13,941 nucleotides of DNA, taken from the NCBI RefSeq assembly GCF_000961885.1, contig NZ_JZKH01000139.1, positions 1 through 13,941 of the forward strand, written 5' to 3'. Shown here piece by piece: positions 1 to 13,941 of the stretch. The position numbers and the translations under genes are program-made. Origin of the DNA: Streptomyces rubellomurinus (lineage in GTDB: Bacteria; Actinomycetota; Actinomycetes; Streptomycetales; Streptomycetaceae). The notes below the pieces were generated by a model. It was not told the origin of the DNA and did not search any database. It was given only the letters and a program-made list of their open reading frames with translations. Positions within the stretch are counted from its first letter, which is position 1. Each line of letters opens with the position of its first letter.

Positions 1-1
1 C

Positions 2-97
2 TCCACCATGACCGGCGGCACCTCGCTGCGCCTGGACGCCGTCGACCCGGACGGCACCCCCGTCGTCTCCGCACGCTCCCTCATCGTCCGCCCGGTC
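2..97 (+). other. Module A: C-terminal end of a dehydratase (DH) domain, truncated by the window
   Basis: The peptide ending in SLIVRPV matches in position and style the DH ends of modules B (RRLDVRPV) and C (DQLVFRPV), each directly followed by the KR structural subdomain. Both DH catalytic motifs lie outside the window, so activity cannot be judged. Confidence 0.8.
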
Positions 98-3000
98 CAA
101 CAGGCGGCCATCGACGGCACCCAGCGCGGGGACGCGCGGCAGTCGCTGTACGCGGTGGAGTGGACGCCGGTCGAGGTCGGCGGCGCGGCCGCCGGGGCTG
201 CGACCGTTGGGGCTGCGGCCGTCGTCCGGATCGGCGCGGGCCGGGCCCACCCGGACCTGGCCGCGCTGGAGCAGGCACTCGCCGAGGGCGCCGAGGCGCC
301 GCAGGCCGTCGTCGCCACGCTCTCCGCTCCCGGCGGCCCCGCCCCCGTTGCTGCCCGCGCGGCCGTCGCGGAGGCGCTGGCTCTGGTGCAGGGACGGCTG
401 GCGAGTGAGCGGCTGGGCGAGGCCCGGCTGGTCGTGCTGACGCGCGGCGCGGTGTCGGTGGCCGGTGAGGCGGCGGACGTCGCCCAGGCGGCGGTGTGGG
501 GTCTGCTGCGCAGTGCGCAGTCCGAGCACCCGGGTCGGTTCGTGCTGGTCGACGCGGACGGCTCCGATGCCGAAGTCTCCGACTGGGGAGCGGTGTTGGC
601 TGCCGACGAGCCGCAGCTGGCGCTGCGCGGCGGCAAGCTGTTCGCGCCGCGGCTGGCGAAGGCGCCGGCCGGTGGGCCGGCGGTCCGGTTCGACGCGGAC
701 GGGACCGTCCTGGTCACCGGCGGTACGGGCGGCCTGGGCGCGGTCGTCGCCCGGCACCTGGTGGCGGCGCACGGCGTGCGCGACCTGCTGCTGCTCAGCC
801 GCAGCGGCGCGGCGGCCGAGGGGGCCGCCGCGCTGGTGACGGAGCTGGCGGAGCTGGGCGCCGTCGCGGAGGTCGTCGCGTGCGACGTCGCGGACCGTGA
901 GCAACTGGCCGCTGTGCTAGGCGGGTTGGCGAAGCCGCTGACGGCCGTGGTGCACGCGGCCGGCGTCGTCGACGACGGCGTGGTCGAGGCGTTGACGGCC
1001 GAGCAGGTCGAGCGCGTCCTGCGGCCGAAGCTCGAAGCCGCCTGGCACCTGCACGAGTTGACGGCGGGCTCCGACCTCAAGGCCTTCGTGCTGTTCTCCT
1101 CGGTGGCCGCCCTGATCGGCAGCCCCGGCCAGGGCAACTACGCGGCCGCGAACGCGGCGCTGGACGCGCTCGCCGCGTCCCGCCGGGCCGCCGGCCTGCC
1201 CGCGACCTCGCTCGCCTGGGGCCTGTGGGGCGAAGTCGGCGGCATGGGCGCCCAGTTGGACGCGGCCGACCTGGCCCGCCTGGAGCGCACCGGCGTCGGC
1301 GCGCTGTCCCAGGAGCGCGGGCTCGACCTGTTCGACCTGGCGCTCGGCTCCGAGGCCGCCCTGCTGGCGCCCGTCCGGCTGGACCCGGCCGCTCTGCGGT
1401 CCCAGGCCCGAGCGGGCCTGCTGCCCGCGCTGCTGCGCGGCCTGGCGCCCGTCCCGGCCCGCCGTGCCGCGAGCGGCGGTTCGCTGGCCCAGCGCCTCGC
1501 CGGTGTCGAGCGGTCCGAGCGCGAGCGGATCGTGCTGGACGCGGTGCGGGAGCAGGTCGCGGCCGTCCTCGGCCACGCCTCGGCGGCCGCCGTCGACACC
1601 GAACGTGCCTTCAAGGACCTCGGGTTCGACTCGTTGAGCGCCGTCGAGCTGCGCAACCGGCTCACCCAGGCCACCGGCGTCCGGCTGCCCGCCACGCTGA
1701 TTTTCGACCACCCCACCCCGGCGGCCGTCGCCCGGCTGATCCTCGGCGAGGTCGGCGGGCTGGCGGAGGCGCCGAAGCGCGCCGCCCGGCCCAGGCGGGC
1801 GGCGGCCGACGAGCCGCTGGCGATCGTCGGCATGAGCTGCCGCTACCCGGGAGGGGTGACCTCGCCCGAGGAGCTGTGGCAGCTGGTCGCCGCCGGCCGC
1901 GACGCGGTCGCCGGGCTGCCCACCGACCGCGGCTGGGACCGCGACATCTTCGACCCCGACCCGGACCGGCCGGGGAAGATCACCATGCGTGGCGGCGCCT
2001 TCCTGGAGCGGATCGGCGAGTTCGACGCCGACTTCTTCGGCATCTCGCCGCGCGAGGCGCTGGCCATGGACCCGCAGCAGCGCCTGCTGCTGGAGACCTC
2101 CTGGGAGGCCATCGAGCAGGCGGGCATCGACCCGACCTCGCTGCGCGGCAGCGACACCGGCGTGTTCGCCGGCGTCGTGACCACCGACTACGGCGGCATG
2201 TCCTCCGGCGAGCTGGAGGGCTACCGCCTCACCGGGACCACGACCAGCGTGGTGTCCGGCCGGATCGCCTACACGCTCGGCCTGGAGGGCCCGGCGGTGT
2301 CCGTCGACACCGCCTGCTCCTCCTCGGCGGTTGCCCTGCACATGGCCGGTCAGGCGCTGCGGGGCGGCGAGTGCTCGCTGGCGCTCGTCGGCGGCGTCAC
2401 GCTGCTCGCCGGCCCCTACCTGCTCACCGAGTTCAGCCGCCAGCGGGCGGTCTCGCCGGACGGGCGCTGCCGGGCGTACGCGTCGGCGGCGGACGGCACC
2501 GGCTTCTCCGAGGGCGTCGGCCTGCTGGTGCTGGAGCGGCTGTCGGACGCCCGCCGCAACGGGCGGAAGATCCTGGGCCTGATCCGGGGCACGGCCGTCA
2601 ACCAGGACGGCGCGAGCAACGGCCTCACCGCGCCGAACGGCCCGTCGCAGGAGCGGGTGATCCGGGCGGCGCTGGCCAGCGCCGGGCTCTCGGCCGCCGA
2701 CGTGGACGCGGTCGAGGGCCACGGGACGGGCACCAAGCTGGGTGACCCGATCGAGGCGCACGCGCTGCTGGCGACGTACGGCCGGGAGCGGGCCGGCGAG
2801 CCGCTGTGGCTGGGCTCGATCAAGTCGAACATCGGTCACACCTCGGCCGCGGCCGGTGTCGCGGGCGTCATCAAGATGGTGATGGCGATGCGCAACGGCG
2901 TGCTGCCGCAGACCCTGCACGTCGACGCGCCGTCCCCGCACATCGACTGGGAGGCGGGCGAGGTCGAGCTGCTGACCGAGGCCCGCGCGTGGTCGGCCGT

Positions 3001-6000
3001 CGAGGGGCGTCCGCGTCGGGCGGGCGTGTCCTCGTTCGGCGTCAGCGGGACGAACGCGCACATCATCGTCGAGGAGGCGCCGGCCGAGGTGCCGGGCGCG
3101 CTCCCGGTGCCGGTGACGACCCCGGTGCCGGTGGTGCTCTCGGCCCGCACCGACGTGGCGCTGCGGGCGCAGGCCGAGCGGCTGCGGTCGCACCTGCTGG
3201 CGCGGCCCGAGCTGCTGGTCGCCGATGTCGCGCTCTCCTCGGTCACGTCGCGGGCGCTGCTGGAGCGGCGCGCGGTCGTGGTCGCTGCGAGGCGGGACGA
3301 GCTGATCGAGCGGCTGGCCGCGGTCGCGGCGGGTACGGGTGCGGTCGGTGGGAAGTCGGCGTTCCTGTTCACCGGGCAGGGCTCGCAGCGGGCCGGGATG
3401 GGCCTGGAACTCGCCGGCGCCTTCCCGGAGTTCGAGCGGGCGCTGACCGAGGTCTGCGCCGAGCTGGACCCGAGGCTCGGCCGCTCGCTGCGGGAACTGC
3501 TGGCGGCGGACGGTACGGAGCTGGACGCCACCGAGTTCACCCAGGCGGCGCTGTTCGCGGTCGAGGTGGCCCTGTTCCGCCTGGCGGAGTCGCTGGGGCT
3601 GCGGGCGGACTACCTGGTCGGGCACTCGGTGGGCGAGATCGCCGCCGCGCACGTCGCGGGTGTGCTGTCGCTGGCGGATGCGGCCGAACTCGTGGTGGCG
3701 CGTGGCCGGTTGATGGGCGCGCTGCCCGCCGGTGGTGCGATGGTGGCGGTGCGTGCCGGTGAGGCCGAGGTGGCCGAGTCGCTGGTCGGCTTCGAGGGCC
3801 GGCTGGAGATCGCGGCGATCAACGCGCCCACCGCGATCGTCGTCTCGGGTGACGCGGACGCGGTCGAGGAGTGGCTGCCGAGGGTCGAGGGCCGCAAGAC
3901 GACGCGGCTGCGGGTCTCCCACGCGTTCCACTCGCCGCGCATGGAGCCGATGCTGGACGAATTCCGTTCGGTGGCGGCCGGGTTGACGTACGCCGAGCCG
4001 CGAATCCCGGTGGTCTCCAACGTCACCGGCGCGCTGGTGGAGGCCTTCGACGCCGAGTACTGGGTCCGGCACGTGCGCCAGGCGGTGCGCTTCGCCGATG
4101 GCGTGACCACCCTGTGGGGCCTGGGAGTTCGCCGCTTCCTGGAGCTCGGCCCCGACGCGGTGCTCACCGCGATGGCCCGCCAGTGCGTCGAGGAGGACGC
4201 CGAGGCGGTGTTCGTCCCGGCGCTGCGCGCCAAGCAGGGCGAGCGCGAGACCTTCGCCGCCTTCGTGGGCCAGGCCCACACCGCCGGTGCGAAGGTCGAC
4301 TGGGCGGCCGTGTTCGCCGGCACCGGCGCGCAGCGCGTCGACCTGCCGACGTACGCCTTCCAGCGCGAGAACTACTGGCTCTCGCCGAAGGCCGCCACCG
4401 GCGACGTCGCGACGGCCGGGCTGGACCGGATGCGGCACCCGATCCTGGCGGCGGCCGTGCAGGTCGGCGACCGCGACGAGTGGGTGTTCACCGGCCGGAT
4501 GTCGCAGGAGAGCCAGCCGTGGACCCGCGACCACCAGGTGTTCGGGATCGTCCTGGTGCCCGGGACGGCGATGGTCGAGATGGCGCTGACCATCGGCCGC
4601 CGTCTGGGCTGCGAGGTCGTGGACGAGATGGTCATCGCCGCGCCGCTGGTGCTGGAGGACGACCTCACCCGGCAGATCCGGATCACCGTCGGTCCGGCCG
4701 GCGAGGACGGCCGGCGCGAGTTCGCGCTGTTCTCCCGGGTCGAGGCGGGCGAGGACGAGGCCACCGAGCTGACCTGCCACGCCCGCGGCTGGATCTCCGC
4801 GAACGCGGAGCCGCTGCCGCAGCTGCCCGTCCCGTGGCCGCCGGCCGACGCCGAGCCGCTGGCGGTGTCCGAGCTGTACTCGATGCTCAACAAGAACGCC
4901 CACCTGACCGACGCGGGCTTCGACTACGGCCCGGCCTTCCGCGCCGTGCGGACCGCCTGGCGCCGGGACGGCGAGGTCTTCGCCGAGCTGGCGCTGCCCG
5001 AGGAGGCCGGTTCGCCGGACGGTTTCGCCATCCACCCGGCGATGTTCGACTCCTCGCTGCACGGCGGGCTCGGCATGCTCGACATGGGCGAGGGCAACCC
5101 GAGCGGCCTGCCGTTCTCCTGGTCCGGCGTGCAGCTGGAGCGCTTCGGCCTCACCCGGATCCGGGTGCGGATCTCGCTGCCGGACCCGACCTCGCTGCAG
5201 CTCGACATCGCGAGCGAGGACGGCATGCCGCTGGCCTGCCTGCGGCGCCTGGACGTCCGCCCGGTGGAGCAGGCGCACCTGGAGGCGGCCCGGCGGGACG
5301 GCGAGCGCCACCTGTACGGGCTGGACTGGGTGCCGGTGCCGGCGGGCTCCGGGGCGTCGGACCTGCGGGTCGCGGCGGTCGGCGCGGGCGAGGCCCACCC
5401 GGACCTGGCCGCGCTGGGCCGGGCACTGGCCGAGGGCGGCGAGGTGCCGCAGCTGGTGGTGGCCGCGGTGGACGCCCAGGGGGTCGGCTCGGCCGACGCG
5501 GCCGGCGAGGCCGTGACCCGGGCGCTGGCGATGGTGCGCTCCTGGCTGGCGGACGACTGGTCGGGCGAGGCCCGGCTGGCGCTGGTCACCCGGGGCGCGG
5601 TGTCGGTGGACGGCGGGGCGGCGGACGTCGCCCAGGCGGCGGTGTGGGGTCTGCTGCGCAGTGCGCAGTCGGAGCACCCGGGCCGGTTCCTGCTGGTCGA
5701 CGCGGACGGCTCCGATGCCGAGGCGGCCGACTGGGGTGCGGTGTTGGCGGCGGACGAGCCGCAGCTTGCGCTGCGTGGCGGCAAGCTGTTCGCGCCGCGC
5801 CTGGTGAAGGCTGCGGCCGGTGAGCCGCAGGCGGTGGAGTTCGATGCCGAGGGCACGGTGCTGGTCACCGGTGGTACGGGTGGTCTGGGTGCGGTGTTCG
5901 CGCGGCACCTGGCGAGCGCCTATGGTGTGCGGCACCTGGTGTTGGTGAGCCGGCGTGGTCCGGCGGCCGAGGGTGCGGCCGAACTGGTGGCGGAGTTGGT

Positions 6001-7144
6001 GGAGTTGGGCGCGTCGGCGCGGGTCGTCGCGTGCGACGTCGCGGACCGCGAGCAACTGGCGGCGGTGCTGGGCGGGTTGGAGCGTCCACTGACGGGCGTG
6101 GTGCACGCGGCCGGTGTGCTGGACGACGGTGTGATCGGGTCGCTGTCGGCCGAACAGGTCGAGCGCGTCCTGCGGCCGAAGGTCGAAGCGGCCTGGCACC
6201 TGCACGAGTTGACGGCCGGCTCCGACCTGAAGGCGTTCGTGCTGTTCTCCTCGGTGGCCGCCCTGATCGGCAGCCCGGGGCAGGGCAACTACGCGGCGGC
6301 GAACGCGGCGCTGGACGCGCTGGCCGCGTCCCGCCGTGCGGCGGGTCTGCCGGCGCTCTCGCTGGCCTGGGGTCTGTGGTCCGAAGCCGCCGGGATGGCG
6401 GCCCAGTTGGGCGGGGCGGAGCTGGCCCGGCTGGAGCGGATGGGCGCGAAGCCGTTGACGGCCGAGCTCGGCCTGAGCCTGTTCGACCGGGCGCTGGCCT
6501 CGGACGCGGCCCTGCTGGCGCCCGTCCAGCTGGACAGCGGGATCCTGCGGGCCCAGGCCCGGGACGGCGTGATCCCGGCCGTGCTGCGCGGGCTGGCGCC
6601 CGCCCCCGCCCGGCGGGTGGACACCTCGACGGTGTCGCTGCGCGACCGGCTGGCGGGCGTCGCCGTCGCGGACCGGCCGGCCGTCGTCCTCGACCTGGTG
6701 TGCACCCACGTGGCGGCCGTCCTCGGCCACACCTCGGCCGCGGCCATCGAACCCGAGCGGGCCTTCCAGGAGATGGGCTTCGACTCGCTCGGCGCCGTCG
6801 ACCTGCGCAACCGGCTCACCCAGTCCACGGGCCTGCGGCTGCCCGCGACGCTGGTGTTCGACCACCCGACGCCCGCGGAGATCGCGCGACTCCTGCTCGC
6901 CGAGTTCGGCGGCGGCGACGAGCCGGCCGAGGCGCCCATCGACAAGGAACTGACGAAGCTGGAAGACATGCTCACCGCGATCGCCGACACCGATCGGCGC
7001 CACGTGGCCGAGCGACTGCGCCGCCTGCTGTCCGTCGTCGCCGACGACGACGGGCAGGCGGAGAGCACGGCCGAGCGGATCGAAGCGGCCAGCAATCTGG
7101 ATGAGGTCTTCCAAATGATCGACGCCGAGTTCGGCGAAGCGTGA
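2..7144 (+). CDS. Modular type I polyketide synthase, 3' portion: (DH)-KR-ACP / KS-AT-DH-KR-ACP / C-terminal docking domain
   Basis: This is a cytosolic assembly-line enzyme that extends and processes an ACP-bound polyketide chain. The frame is open to the left edge, and the first ATG (base 8) lies inside a dehydratase, so the true start is upstream. Residues here are numbered from that ATG (2378 residues to the TGA at 7142-7144). Domain order: end of DH (to about 30), KR (46-417), ACP (505-582), KS (602-1024), AT (1116-about 1396), DH (1477-1753), KR (1769-2134), ACP (2221-2300), docking domain (about 2312-2378). All expected catalytic residues are visible in the complete domains. The content is one partial module plus one full malonyl-specific, reducing and dehydrating module, with no ER or methyltransferase. 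The next PKS gene starts 14 bases downstream and is probably cotranscribed. The PKS assignment is certain; the product is not identifiable. Confidence 0.97.
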   Translation, partial: STMTGGTSLRLDAVDPDGTPVVSARSLIVRPVQQAAIDGTQRGDARQSLYAVEWTPVEVGGAAAGAATVGAAAVVRIGAGRAHPDLAALEQALAEGAEAPQAVVATLSAPGGPAPVAARAAVAEALALVQGRLASERLGEARLVVLTRGAVSVAGEAADVAQAAVWGLLRSAQSEHPGRFVLVDADGSDAEVSDWGAVLAADEPQLALRGGKLFAPRLAKAPAGGPAVRFDADGTVLVTGGTGGLGAVVARHLVAAHGVRDLLLLSRSGAAAEGAAALVTELAELGAVAEVVACDVADREQLAAVLGGLAKPLTAVVHAAGVVDDGVVEALTAEQVERVLRPKLEAAWHLHELTAGSDLKAFVLFSSVAALIGSPGQGNYAAANAALDALAASRRAAGLPATSLAWGLWGEVGGMGAQLDAADLARLERTGVGALSQERGLDLFDLALGSEAALLAPVRLDPAALRSQARAGLLPALLRGLAPVPARRAASGGSLAQRLAGVERSERERIVLDAVREQVAAVLGHASAAAVDTERAFKDLGFDSLSAVELRNRLTQATGVRLPATLIFDHPTPAAVARLILGEVGGLAEAPKRAARPRRAAADEPLAIVGMSCRYPGGVTSPEELWQLVAAGRDAVAGLPTDRGWDRDIFDPDPDRPGKITMRGGAFLERIGEFDADFFGISPREALAMDPQQRLLLETSWEAIEQAGIDPTSLRGSDTGVFAGVVTTDYGGMSSGELEGYRLTGTTTSVVSGRIAYTLGLEGPAVSVDTACSSSAVALHMAGQALRGGECSLALVGGVTLLAGPYLLTEFSRQRAVSPDGRCRAYASAADGTGFSEGVGLLVLERLSDARRNGRKILGLIRGTAVNQDGASNGLTAPNGPSQERVIRAALASAGLSAADVDAVEGHGTGTKLGDPIEAHALLATYGRERAGEPLWLGSIKSNIGHTSAAAGVAGVIKMVMAMRNGVLPQTLHVDAPSPHIDWEAGEVELLTEARAWSAVEGRPRRAGVSSFGVSGTNAHIIVEEAPAEVPGALPVPVTTPVPVVLSARTDVALRAQAERLRSHLLARPELLVADVALSSVTSRALLERRAVVVAARRDELIERLAAVAAGTGAVGGKSAFLFTGQGSQRAGMGLELAGAFPEFERALTEVCAELDPRLGRSLRELLAADGTELDATEFTQAALFAVEVALFRLAESLGLRADYLVGHSVGEIAAAHVAGVLSLADAAELVVARGRLMGALPAGGAMVAVRAGEAEVAESLVGFEGRLEIAAINAPTAIVVSGDADAVEEWLPRVEGRKTTRLRVSHAFHSPRMEPMLDEFRSVAAGLTYAEPRIPVVSNVTGALVEAFDAEYWVRHVRQAVRFADGVTTLWGLGVRRFLELGPDAVLTAMARQCVEEDAEAVFVPALRAKQGERETFAAFVGQAHTAGAKVDWAAVFAGTGAQRVDLPTYAFQRENYWLSPKAATGDVATAGLDRMRHPILAAAVQVGDRDEWVFTGRMSQESQPWTRDHQVFGIVLVPGTAMVEMALTIGRRLGCEVVDEMVIAAPLVLEDDLTRQIRITVGPAGEDGRREFALFSRVEAGEDEATELTCHARGWISANAEPLPQLPVPWPPADAEPLAVSELYSMLNKNAHLTDAGFDYGPAFRAVRTAWRRDGEVFAELALPEEAGSPDGFAIHPAMFDSSLHGGLGMLDMGEGNPSGLPFSWSGVQLERFGLTRIRVRISLPDPTSLQLDIASEDGMPLACLRRLDVRPVEQAHLEAARRDGERHLYGLDWVPVPAGSGASDLRVAAVGAGEAHPDLAALGRALAEGGEVPQLVVAAVDAQGVGSADAAGEAVTRALAMVRSWLADDWSGEARLALVTRGAVSVDGGAADVAQAAVWGLLRSAQSEHPGRFLLVDADGSDAEAADWGAVLAADEPQLALRGGKLFAPRLVKAAAGEPQAVEFDAEGTVLVTGGTGGLGAVFARHLASAYGVRHLVLVSRRGPAAEGAAELVAELVELGASARVVACDVADREQLAAVLGGLERPLTGVVHAAGVLDDGVIGSLSAEQVERVLRPKVEAAWHLHELTAGSDLKAFVLFSSVAALIGSPGQGNYAAANAALDALAASRRAAGLPALSLAWGLWSEAAGMAAQLGGAELARLERMGAKPLTAELGLSLFDRALASDAALLAPVQLDSGILRAQARDGVIPAVLRGLAPAPARRVDTSTVSLRDRLAGVAVADRPAVVLDLVCTHVAAVLGHTSAAAIEPERAFQEMGFDSLGAVDLRNRLTQSTGLRLPATLVFDHPTPAEIARLLLAEFGGGDEPAEAPIDKELTKLEDMLTAIADTDRRHVAERLRRLLSVVADDDGQAESTAERIEAASNLDEVFQMIDAEFGEA
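143..1258 (+). other. Module A: ketoreductase (KR), B-type
   Basis: The KR reduces the beta-keto group with NADPH. A non-catalytic structural half starts with [10 protein letters not shown]. The catalytic Rossmann half starts near 692 with the nucleotide-binding motif TGGTGGLG. Catalytic Ser365 (1100-1102) and Tyr378 (1139-1141, in GNYAAAN) are spaced as in active KRs. The stereochemical motif reads V-D-D (968-976) in place of the usual L-D-D. The second Asp is kept and no A-type Trp is seen, so B-type, D-configured alcohol is predicted, which suits the adjacent DH. Confidence 0.93.
1520..1753 (+). other. Module A: acyl carrier protein (ACP)
   Basis: The ACP carries the chain on a phosphopantetheine arm attached to Ser542 (1631-1633) in the motif [16 protein letters not shown]. 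It ends with the typical FDHPTP helix region and is followed by a short basic linker rich in Ala and Arg before the module B KS. Confidence 0.95.
1811..3078 (+). other. Module B: ketosynthase (KS)
   Basis: The KS catalyses decarboxylative condensation. The domain begins with [15 protein letters not shown] and ends with [15 protein letters not shown]. The active-site Cys770 (2315-2317) is in DTACSSS. The two catalytic histidines are His905 in [11 protein letters not shown] (2720-2722) and His944 in KSNIGHTS (2837-2839). The Cys is intact, so this is an elongating KS and not a KSQ loading domain. Confidence 0.96.
2228..2313 (+). repeat. KS identical tract, copy 1 (module B)
   Basis: These 86 bases are identical to 12856-12941 (offset 10628). 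They encode the stretch from [16 protein letters not shown] up to just before the active-site Cys. Confidence 0.85.
3353..4195 (+). other. Module B: acyltransferase (AT), malonyl-CoA type
   Basis: The AT loads the extender unit onto the ACP. It starts at [12 protein letters not shown]. The nucleophile is Ser1207 (3626-3628) in GHSVGE. The specificity motif is HAFH (residues 1305-1308, bases 3920-3931), the established marker for malonyl-CoA; methylmalonyl ATs carry YASH. The post-AT linker runs to about 4380, ending near FQRENYWL. The right-hand boundary is approximate. Confidence 0.94.
3551..3762 (+). repeat. AT nucleophile-region repeat, copy 1 (module B)
   Basis: The segment around GHSVGE aligns without gaps to 9025-9236 at offset 5474, with only a handful of mostly silent differences. 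Similarity at the same offset stays high through the HAFH region to about 4195. Confidence 0.75.
4436..5266 (+). other. Module B: dehydratase (DH)
   Basis: The DH removes water from the beta-hydroxyacyl chain to give a trans double bond. The domain starts at HPILAAAV. The catalytic His1509 (4532-4534) is in the HxxxGxxxxP motif [10 protein letters not shown], and the catalytic Asp1681 (5048-5050) is in the second motif, D-S-S-L-H. A YGPAF motif lies between them. All elements of an active DH are present. The C-terminal end passes directly into the KR structural half with no room for an enoylreductase. Confidence 0.93.
5312..6409 (+). other. Module B: ketoreductase (KR), B-type
   Basis: The structural half starts at LYGLDWVPV and the catalytic half near 5852 with TGGTGGLG. 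The B-type motif LDD is at 6119-6127 (residues 2038-2040). Catalytic Ser2082 and Tyr2095 (6290-6292, GNYAAAN) are intact. At the DNA level it is almost the same as the module C KR. Confidence 0.95.
5551..5697 (+). repeat. KR structural-half repeat, copy 1 (module B)
   Basis: This 147-base stretch matches 11031-11177 with a single mismatch (base 5612 T against G at 11092). It encodes [17 protein letters not shown] and the following conserved segment up to FLLV. A three-codon length difference just downstream separates it from the longer KR tract. Confidence 0.85.
5780..6489 (+). repeat. Long near-identical KR tract, copy 1 (module B)
   Basis: This tract aligns without gaps to 11251-11960 at a constant offset of 5471. 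By eye there are about 30 mismatches over about 710 bases, or roughly 96% identity. It covers the KR catalytic half and the start of the KR-ACP linker. Many mismatches are silent. Confidence 0.85.
6668..6907 (+). other. Module B: acyl carrier protein (ACP)
   Basis: The phosphopantetheine attachment site is Ser2260 (6785-6787) in [16 protein letters not shown]. Helix II reads GAVDL, whereas modules A and C read SAVEL. This is the last ACP of the first protein, so it hands its chain to a KS on another polypeptide. Confidence 0.95.
6941..7141 (+). other. C-terminal docking domain of the first PKS protein
   Basis: After the last ACP comes an acidic linker, then a helix-forming segment ([15 protein letters not shown] through RRLLSVV), an acidic break (ADDDGQAES), and a final helix ending [14 protein letters not shown]. 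This matches the established class 1 arrangement: two dimerising helices, a flexible linker, and a final docking helix with a D-E-x-F-x-x-I-D core. Its acidic last helix is expected to bind the basic coiled coil at the start of the next protein. Confidence 0.9.
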
Positions 7145-7145
7145 C

Positions 7146-7151
7146 AGGGGG
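7146..7151 (+). promoter_or_regulatory. Ribosome binding site of the second PKS gene
   Basis: The 14-base gap between the two PKS genes contains AGGGGG, one base off the consensus AGGAGG, with 7 bases between it and the ATG at 7159. The spacing supports this start. The short gap suggests the two genes are on one transcript and may be translationally coupled. No promoter or terminator fits in this gap. Confidence 0.75.
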
Positions 7152-7158
7152 CGCTGAC

Positions 7159-13941
<6,783 letters not shown>

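Noticed and set aside
8..10. ATG at the left edge as the true start of the first PKS gene.
   Set aside because: The preceding codons are open to the edge and the following residues are the end of a dehydratase; a PKS protein would not begin there. No docking domain or ribosome binding site precedes it.
5267..5850. Possible enoylreductase between the DH and the KR catalytic half of module B.
   Set aside because: The interval is the normal size and sequence of the KR structural half, and no ER nucleotide-binding motif is present. The same applies to modules A and C.
917..7114. A minus-strand open frame of over 2000 codons lies antisense to the first PKS gene.
   Set aside because: Its translation is rich in Arg, Gln, Gly, His and Val with no recognisable domain. 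The plus strand encodes unmistakable PKS domains over the same bases. Long antisense frames are expected where third codon positions are nearly always G or C.
7145..7158. Promoter or terminator in the gap between the two genes.
   Set aside because: Only 14 bases are available, holding just a ribosome binding site; no stem-loop or promoter boxes fit.

Overview
The window is very GC-rich throughout, with strong G/C at third codon positions. It is filled by one strand of modular type I polyketide synthase (PKS) sequence. Actinobacterial features (GC bias, class 1 docking domains, malonyl-type acyltransferase signatures) point to Streptomyces, Kitasatospora or a close relative. It looks like the interior of a large multi-gene PKS cluster: both genes run off the window, and only 14 bases are not coding.

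Layout: (1) Bases 2-7144 hold the 3' part of a PKS gene. It enters in the middle of a dehydratase (DH) and then encodes ketoreductase (KR) and acyl carrier protein (ACP) to finish module A. A complete module B (KS-AT-DH-KR-ACP) and a C-terminal docking domain follow. (2) Bases 7145-7158 are a short gap with a ribosome binding site. (3) Bases 7159-13941 hold the 5' part of a second PKS gene. It encodes an N-terminal docking domain, a complete module C (KS-AT-DH-KR-ACP), and the KS of module D. The window ends in the linker just before the module D AT. The reading frame has no stop before the window edge. No RNA gene, insertion sequence, CRISPR array, promoter or terminator was recognised.

How it works together: the growing chain is made by module A, passed to module B in the same polypeptide, then handed across the docking interface to module C and on to module D. 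Both complete ATs carry the HAFH signature for malonyl-CoA. All three KRs are B-type with intact catalytic residues, and both complete DHs keep the His and Asp motifs. No enoylreductase or methyltransferase is present. The predicted result is three consecutive unmethylated C=C bonds, so at least a conjugated triene, as in polyene macrolides or linear polyenes. The final compound cannot be named from this window.

The most notable feature beyond the module layout is how unevenly the modules resemble each other. KR and AT segments are almost identical at the DNA level over hundreds of bases, while the DH segments between them have diverged. The module C KR carries marker bases alternately matching modules A and B, which suggests gene conversion among modules. 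This is an interesting evolutionary signal within a known kind of system; I see no evidence of a new class of system.
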